Source: an uncultured bacterium (GTDB lineage: Bacteria > Verrucomicrobiota > Kiritimatiellia > RFP12 > UBA1067). Taken from it: a stretch of 9,692 nucleotides of DNA. Location of the stretch: contig CACZAK010000177.1 of assembly GCA_902779075.1 (NCBI GenBank), positions 1 through 9,692 on the forward strand, read 5' to 3'. Shown here in pieces: positions 6,652 through 9,692 of the stretch (positions are counted from its first letter, which is position 1; each line of letters begins with the position of its first letter). Position numbers and translations under genes: made by a program. The notes beneath the pieces are model-generated. The model did not search any database, was not told the DNA's origin, and was given only the letters and a program-made list of their open reading frames with translations.

Positions 6652-7953
6652 ATGGCGAAGAGAGTGATGCTCATTGGCGCTGGCGGAGTCGCCGGAGTCG
6701 CGGCCGCGAAGATGGCCCAGAACCCTGACGTGTTCGGCGAGATTCTGATTGCTTCACGCACGCAGTCGCGCTGCGACGCCATCAAGGTGGACGTCGACCG
6801 TCGCGCGGCCGAGGGGAAGGGCGCGTGGGTAAAGGCGGCCAAGTCTCCTGCGAAGATCACGACTGCGCAGATTGACGCTATGGATGTGCCGCGCCTAACC
6901 GCTCTCATCAAGGAGTTCAAGCCTGACCTCGTGATGAACATCGCGCTTCCCTACCAGGATCTCGCGATTATGGACGCGTGCCTTGCGGCTGGTGTAAGCT
7001 ACTTGGATACAGCCAACTACGAGCCGCCGGACGAGGCGCACTTCGAGTATTCCTGGCAGTGGGCATACCGCGAGAAGTTTGAGAAGGCGGGACTTACGGC
7101 GATCCTTGGCTGCGGCTTCGACCCCGGCGTAACGCAGGTGTTCTCGGCCTACGCTCAGAAGCACTACTTCGACACGATTGAGACACTCGACATCCTCGAC
7201 TGCAACGGTGGCGACCACGGCTATCCGTTTGCGACTAACTTCAACCCCGAGATCAACATCCGTGAAGTCGCCGCAAAGGGCAGCTACTGGGTAGCCGATC
7301 CCAAGGACGACAAGCCCGAGGTTGCCGTCGAGAACAAGAAGGCATTTGACAAGGGCTATTGGGTCGAGACTGCGCCTATGGCTATCAAGCGCGAGTATGT
7401 CTTTGACCAGGTTGGCAAGAAGGACATGTACCTTCTCCACCACGAGGAGCTCGAGTCGCTCGGCTGCAACCTGAAGGGCATCAAGCGAATCCGCTTCTTC
7501 ATGACTTTCGGACAGAGCTATTTGACGCATCTCAAGTGTCTTGAGAATGTGGGGCTTACGCGCATCGACCCGATTGACTTCAAGGGTCAGAAGATCATTC
7601 CTATCGAATTCTTGAAGGCGCTTCTTCCCGACCCCGCGTCTCTCGGCCCCCGCACAAAGGGCAAGACGAACATCGGCTGCATTTTCCACGGCGAGAAGGA
7701 CGGCAAGCCGGTCGACTACTATGTGTACAATGTCTGCGACCACCAGGAGTGCTACGCCGAGGTCGGCTCGCAGGCGATCAGCTACACGACTGGCGTCCCC
7801 GCGATGATCGGCGCAAAGATGTTCCTTGAGGGCAAGTGGACTACTAAGGGTGTCCACACTTGCGAGGAATTTGACCCAGATCCGTTTATGGCTGAGCTCA
7901 ATGTTCAGGGCCTTCCGTGGCAGGAGACGTTCGACCCCGTCAAGGTGGATTAA
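6652..7953 (+). CDS. Carboxynorspermidine/carboxyspermidine dehydrogenase (CASDH, saccharopine dehydrogenase family)
   Basis: 433 residues, cytoplasmic, with a clear AAAGGAGA site 7 nt before the ATG. The N-terminus VMLIGAGGVAGVAAAKMAQN is a Rossmann fold with GxGGxxG at residues 9-15, as in saccharopine-dehydrogenase-like enzymes. Further family features are IASRTQSRCDAIK (about 33-45), the DLVMNIALPYQDL segment, SYLDTANYE, and CGFDPGVTQVF (154-164). The enzyme condenses L-aspartate semialdehyde with putrescine or 1,3-diaminopropane and reduces the imine with NAD(P)H to carboxyspermidine or carboxynorspermidine, in the SAM-independent polyamine route common in gut bacteria. The pairing with nspC downstream strongly supports this over lysine metabolism. 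Which diamine is used cannot be read from the sequence. The length is slightly above the roughly 400 residues I expect for the family, and no defect is visible. The small membrane ORF begins 2 bp after the stop. Confidence 0.93.
   Translation: MAKRVMLIGAGGVAGVAAAKMAQNPDVFGEILIASRTQSRCDAIKVDVDRRAAEGKGAWVKAAKSPAKITTAQIDAMDVPRLTALIKEFKPDLVMNIALPYQDLAIMDACLAAGVSYLDTANYEPPDEAHFEYSWQWAYREKFEKAGLTAILGCGFDPGVTQVFSAYAQKHYFDTIETLDILDCNGGDHGYPFATNFNPEINIREVAAKGSYWVADPKDDKPEVAVENKKAFDKGYWVETAPMAIKREYVFDQVGKKDMYLLHHEELESLGCNLKGIKRIRFFMTFGQSYLTHLKCLENVGLTRIDPIDFKGQKIIPIEFLKALLPDPASLGPRTKGKTNIGCIFHGEKDGKPVDYYVYNVCDHQECYAEVGSQAISYTTGVPAMIGAKMFLEGKWTTKGVHTCEEFDPDPFMAELNVQGLPWQETFDPVKVD
7942..7948 (+). promoter_or_regulatory. 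Ribosome binding site supporting a TTG start at 7956
   Basis: AAGGTGG within the last codons of the dehydrogenase gene lies 7 nt before the TTG at 7956. It resembles the extended anti-Shine-Dalgarno complement. The next in-frame TTG (7980) has no such site, so 7956 is the better start for the small ORF. Confidence 0.4.
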
Positions 7954-7955
7954 CA

Positions 7956-8093
7956 TTGGAGAACACTAACATTACAGAATTGTGGGGTAAATGCCTTGGC
8001 GGAATCCTTGGAATTCTGTCTTTGATAGTTCGCATTCTGTTGATTGGACTTGTTGTAGCCATTTTATTTCTGTTTGCACGGTTGGTTAAGTGA
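7956..8093 (+). CDS. Small single-pass membrane protein between CASDH and nspC (45 residues, TTG start)
   Basis: This unlisted ORF fills the whole gap between the two polyamine genes. It starts with TTG 2 bp after the dehydrogenase stop and ends in TGA at 8091-8093, overlapping the nspC GTG start (8090-8092) as GTGA. The product begins MENTNITELWGKC, a polar N-terminus. A strongly hydrophobic stretch (about 13-41, with one Arg at 26) follows, and it ends in ARLVK with positive charge, suggesting one transmembrane helix with its C-terminus in the cytoplasm. Evidence that it is real: 45 codons without a stop, a coherent membrane profile, tight packing on both sides, and the lack of a good ribosome binding site for nspC, which would be explained by translational coupling. 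I do not recognise a family. It could assist polyamine transport, tether the enzymes, or serve mainly as a coupling leader; all of these are inference. Codons are more T-rich than in neighbouring genes, which fits hydrophobic residues. Confidence 0.55.
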   Translation: MENTNITELWGKCLGGILGILSLIVRILLIGLVVAILFLFARLVK

Positions 8094-9253
8094 ATACGCC
8101 ACGATACATCATTGATGAAGCGGCGCTTGTGCGCAACTTGGAGATTCTTAAAAGCGTCTCCGAGCGTGCAGGCGTGCGCATCCTCCTTGCACAGAAAGCG
8201 TTTTCGTGCACTGCCGTCTATCCGCTGTGCGCGAAGTATCTAGCAGGCACGACGGCAAGTTCGCTTTTCGAGGCGAAGCACGGTCACGACAACTTTGGCG
8301 GCGAGACGCATGTCTTCGCGCCGGCGTTTATCCCCGAGGAGATGGATGAAATCTTGGGACTCGTCGACCACATCGTCTTCAATTCGCCGCGGCAGGTCGC
8401 GCTCTATGGAGAGATGGCACGCAAGCGCGGCGTCTCTGTTGGGCTCAGGGTAAATCCTGAAGTCTCTGTCGCGACGACGCCCGCATACGATCCTTGCCGC
8501 CCCTCGTCGCGGCTTGGCACGACGCGCACGGTGCTGGATGAGTCGGGATTTTTCTTGGCCGCAAAGGACGCAAAGAGCGCAAAGGTTGATGGTCTGCATT
8601 TTCACTGCCTTTGCGAGCAGGGGCTTGGCGAACTTAAGAAAGTCCTTGCCGGTTTCGAGGAGAAGTTCGGTGAATTCCTCCCGCAGATGAAGTGGGTGAA
8701 CTTCGGCGGTGGACATCACATCACGCGCGAGGGTTATAATGTCGAGGGGCTTGTTGCGTTGCTGAATGATTTCAAGGCGCGTCATCCGCACCTTGTCGTT
8801 TACTTTGAACCTGGCGAGGCGATTGCGCTCAACGCTGGAACGCTCGAGTCGCGCGTCCTCGAAATCCAGCCGAAGGGCGCGGACGGCATTTCCAACGCGA
8901 TCCTAGACACGAGCGCGGCGTGCCATATGCCTGATGTCATCGAGATGCCCTATACCCCGCCGCTCGTCGGCGCCGAGAAGGGGGCTGGCGGACCATACGC
9001 CTACCGTTTCGGCGGGCCGACCTGCCTTGCTGGCGACGAAATTGGCGTTTATTCGTTCAAACACGAGCTGAATGAGGGCGATACCGTCGTTTTTGGCGAC
9101 ATGGCGATCTACACGATGGTCAAGAACAACACTTTCAACGGCATAAACCTCCCGGAAATAGTCCTTCGCCATATCGACGGCTGGCTACGCCGACTTCGCG
9201 GGAAGAATTTAGATAATACTTATTGCGTTGGTAGGCGAATTTTGGTACTATGA
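8090..9253 (+). CDS. nspC: Carboxynorspermidine/carboxyspermidine decarboxylase, probably with a frameshifted C-terminus
   Basis: 387 residues from a GTG start that overlaps the preceding small ORF; MNTPRYIIDEAALVRNL matches the usual N-terminus of the family. It is a fold-III PLP decarboxylase of the alanine racemase/ornithine decarboxylase type. K36 in LLAQKAFSC is the expected PLP lysine. HFHCLCE (170-176), NFGGGHH (204-210), YFEPGEA (238-244), LDTSAACHMPDV (272-283) and GGPTCLAGD are hallmarks of NspC. It converts carboxyspermidine or carboxynorspermidine to spermidine or norspermidine plus CO2, the last step of the route begun by the dehydrogenase upstream. Oddity: after MVKNNTFNGINLPEIVLRHIDG the frame continues WLRRLRGKN and so on, 23 Arg-rich residues (365-387) unlike the family. 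Meanwhile GYADFAGRI plus TAG, a typical NspC ending, lies one base out of frame at 9183-9212. Active-site residues are all upstream of the lesion, so activity may survive. Confidence 0.93.
   Translation: MNTPRYIIDEAALVRNLEILKSVSERAGVRILLAQKAFSCTAVYPLCAKYLAGTTASSLFEAKHGHDNFGGETHVFAPAFIPEEMDEILGLVDHIVFNSPRQVALYGEMARKRGVSVGLRVNPEVSVATTPAYDPCRPSSRLGTTRTVLDESGFFLAAKDAKSAKVDGLHFHCLCEQGLGELKKVLAGFEEKFGEFLPQMKWVNFGGGHHITREGYNVEGLVALLNDFKARHPHLVVYFEPGEAIALNAGTLESRVLEIQPKGADGISNAILDTSAACHMPDVIEMPYTPPLVGAEKGAGGPYAYRFGGPTCLAGDEIGVYSFKHELNEGDTVVFGDMAIYTMVKNNTFNGINLPEIVLRHIDGWLRRLRGKNLDNTYCVGRRILVL
9223..9251 (+). promoter_or_regulatory. Candidate extended -10 promoter for the downstream secreted-protein gene
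   Basis: TTGCGT (9223-9228) and TACTAT (9246-9251) are separated by 17 bp, and TG stands one base before the -10 hexamer (9243-9244), giving an extended -10. A start near 9258 would give a leader of about 155 nt before the ATG at 9415. The promoter lies inside the out-of-frame tail of nspC but downstream of the TAG (9210-9212) proposed as the ancestral nspC stop. Confidence 0.45.
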
Positions 9254-9260
9254 CCGCGGA

Positions 9261-9300
9261 ATCCCGGGGAATAGCCTGTAATGGCTATGACTGACGGGAT
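9261..9300 (+). promoter_or_regulatory. Nested hairpin at the start of the leader
   Basis: ATCCCG (9261-9266) pairs with CGGGAT (9295-9300). Inside it, ATAGCC (9271-9276) pairs with GGCTAT (9283-9288) around loop TGTAAT. The internal loop between the two stems is GGGA against GACTGA. Both stems are perfect 6-bp helices and begin only a few bases after the predicted transcription start. No U-tract follows, so it is not an ordinary terminator. I could not match it to a known riboswitch class. Confidence 0.4.
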
Positions 9301-9342
9301 AGTGCAAAAGCGAATGGCCGCAATGAAATCTACGACCATCAC

Positions 9343-9395
9343 GAGCATATTTTCGTCGAAAACGGTCGACAACAGTCGCCTGAAGGCGTATGCTT
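9343..9395 (+). promoter_or_regulatory. Possible three-way junction in the leader, just upstream of the ribosome binding site
   Basis: AGCATA (9344-9349) pairs with TATGCT (9389-9394), with a flanking G-T wobble at 9343/9395. It encloses GTCGA/TCGAC (9355-9359/9366-9370) and CGCC-TGAA-GGCG (9377-9388). The last helix abuts the closing stem directly. The closing stem ends about 8 nt before the AGGAA site (9403-9407) of the next gene, so folding could affect initiation. This was found by eye without energy calculation. Confidence 0.35.
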
Positions 9396-9414
9396 TGTCA
9401 ATAGGAACATTCCC

Positions 9415-9692
9415 ATGAAAAAAATACTGACCCTCGCGGCCGCGATGTTCGCGGCGCTTACTCCCGCATTCGCGGACGGCCTCTCCATCACGCCCGCCAC
9501 GCTGCCGGTCGCGACCCAGCAAGTCGCTTACGCGCAGACATTCGCCGCCACCGGCGGCTCGGGGTCGTACAGCTGGTCCGTCGTTCCGTGGACCTACGAG
9601 ACGGCCGAGCCGACATACTCGGTCGGCGCGAACGAGACGCCGCTTTGGGACGGCACGGCGATGAAGGGCAATACTGCCTACAAGCTGCCGTT
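9415..9692 (+). CDS. Secreted protein with putative Ig domain, N-terminal part (3' partial)
   Basis: The ATG at 9415 follows a modest AGGAA site and opens a textbook signal peptide, MKKILTLAAAMFAALTPAFA, cleaved before DG. Residues about 24-57 (SITPATLPVATQQVAYAQTF, then ATGGSGSYSWSV) match the putative Ig / He_PIG pattern (PF05345): 'LP..t.g..Y...l.a.GG.g.Y.W.v'. The frame is open to the window end (92 complete codons). The rest of the protein is not visible; judging by its neighbours it may be another large modular surface protein, which is inference. It is probably transcribed from its own promoter at 9223-9251 and preceded by a structured leader rather than belonging to the polyamine operon. 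Confidence 0.85.
   Translation, partial: MKKILTLAAAMFAALTPAFADGLSITPATLPVATQQVAYAQTFAATGGSGSYSWSVVPWTYETAEPTYSVGANETPLWDGTAMKGNTAYKLP

Noticed and set aside
6895..7956. 353-codon open frame on the minus strand
   Set aside because: It mirrors the dehydrogenase gene, whose Rossmann and family motifs are unmistakable on the plus strand.
9176..9212. Programmed ribosomal frameshift restoring the NspC C-terminus
   Set aside because: No slippery heptamer or stimulatory element is evident at the IDG/GYADF boundary, and residues seem to be missing there. A deletion is the simpler reading.

Overview
The window is high-GC DNA from a Gram-negative-type bacterium. It carries large secreted Gly/Ser/Thr-rich proteins (LamG/ConA-like, BspA-like leucine-rich, autotransporter-type beta-strand, parallel beta-helix and putative-Ig modules), a secreted GH99-like/WbsX enzyme, and the carboxy(nor)spermidine route to polyamines. 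This combination suggests a host-associated PVC-superphylum organism, most plausibly a gut Kiritimatiellota/Verrucomicrobiota or Lentisphaerota lineage. That placement is inference from protein style; no marker gene is present.

Region 1 (1-6558) is a tightly packed plus-strand cluster. It holds the 3' part of a large mosaic surface protein (1-2805), a secreted GH99-like/WbsX protein (2819-3970), a second large secreted beta-helix protein (3993-6302), and a shrunken second copy of the GH99-like gene (6316-6558). The two GH99-like copies share the same 13-bp upstream spacer and the last codons of the preceding, unrelated genes. The short copy equals the long one minus an in-frame 903-bp segment, and the junction lies on a 7-bp sequence (CGAGTGG) that occurs at both ends of that segment in the long copy.

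Region 2 (about 6566-9253) is a polyamine operon. It has a candidate sigma70 promoter, carboxynorspermidine/carboxyspermidine dehydrogenase (6652-7953), an unlisted 45-residue membrane microprotein with a TTG start (7956-8093), and nspC, the PLP-dependent decarboxylase (8090-9253). The microprotein stop and the nspC GTG start overlap as GTGA. The enzymes would join aspartate semialdehyde to putrescine or diaminopropane and then decarboxylate the product to spermidine or norspermidine. The nspC 3' end looks frameshifted: a family-like C-terminus and stop lie in another frame at 9183-9212.

Region 3 (about 9223-9692) starts a new transcription unit. An extended -10 promoter overlaps the tail of nspC, followed by a foldable leader of about 155 nt and the start of another secreted protein with a putative Ig domain, cut by the window end. 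All genes are on the plus strand, and no gene-free stretch exceeds about 160 bases. No tRNA, rRNA, CRISPR array, transposase or convincing intrinsic terminator was seen.
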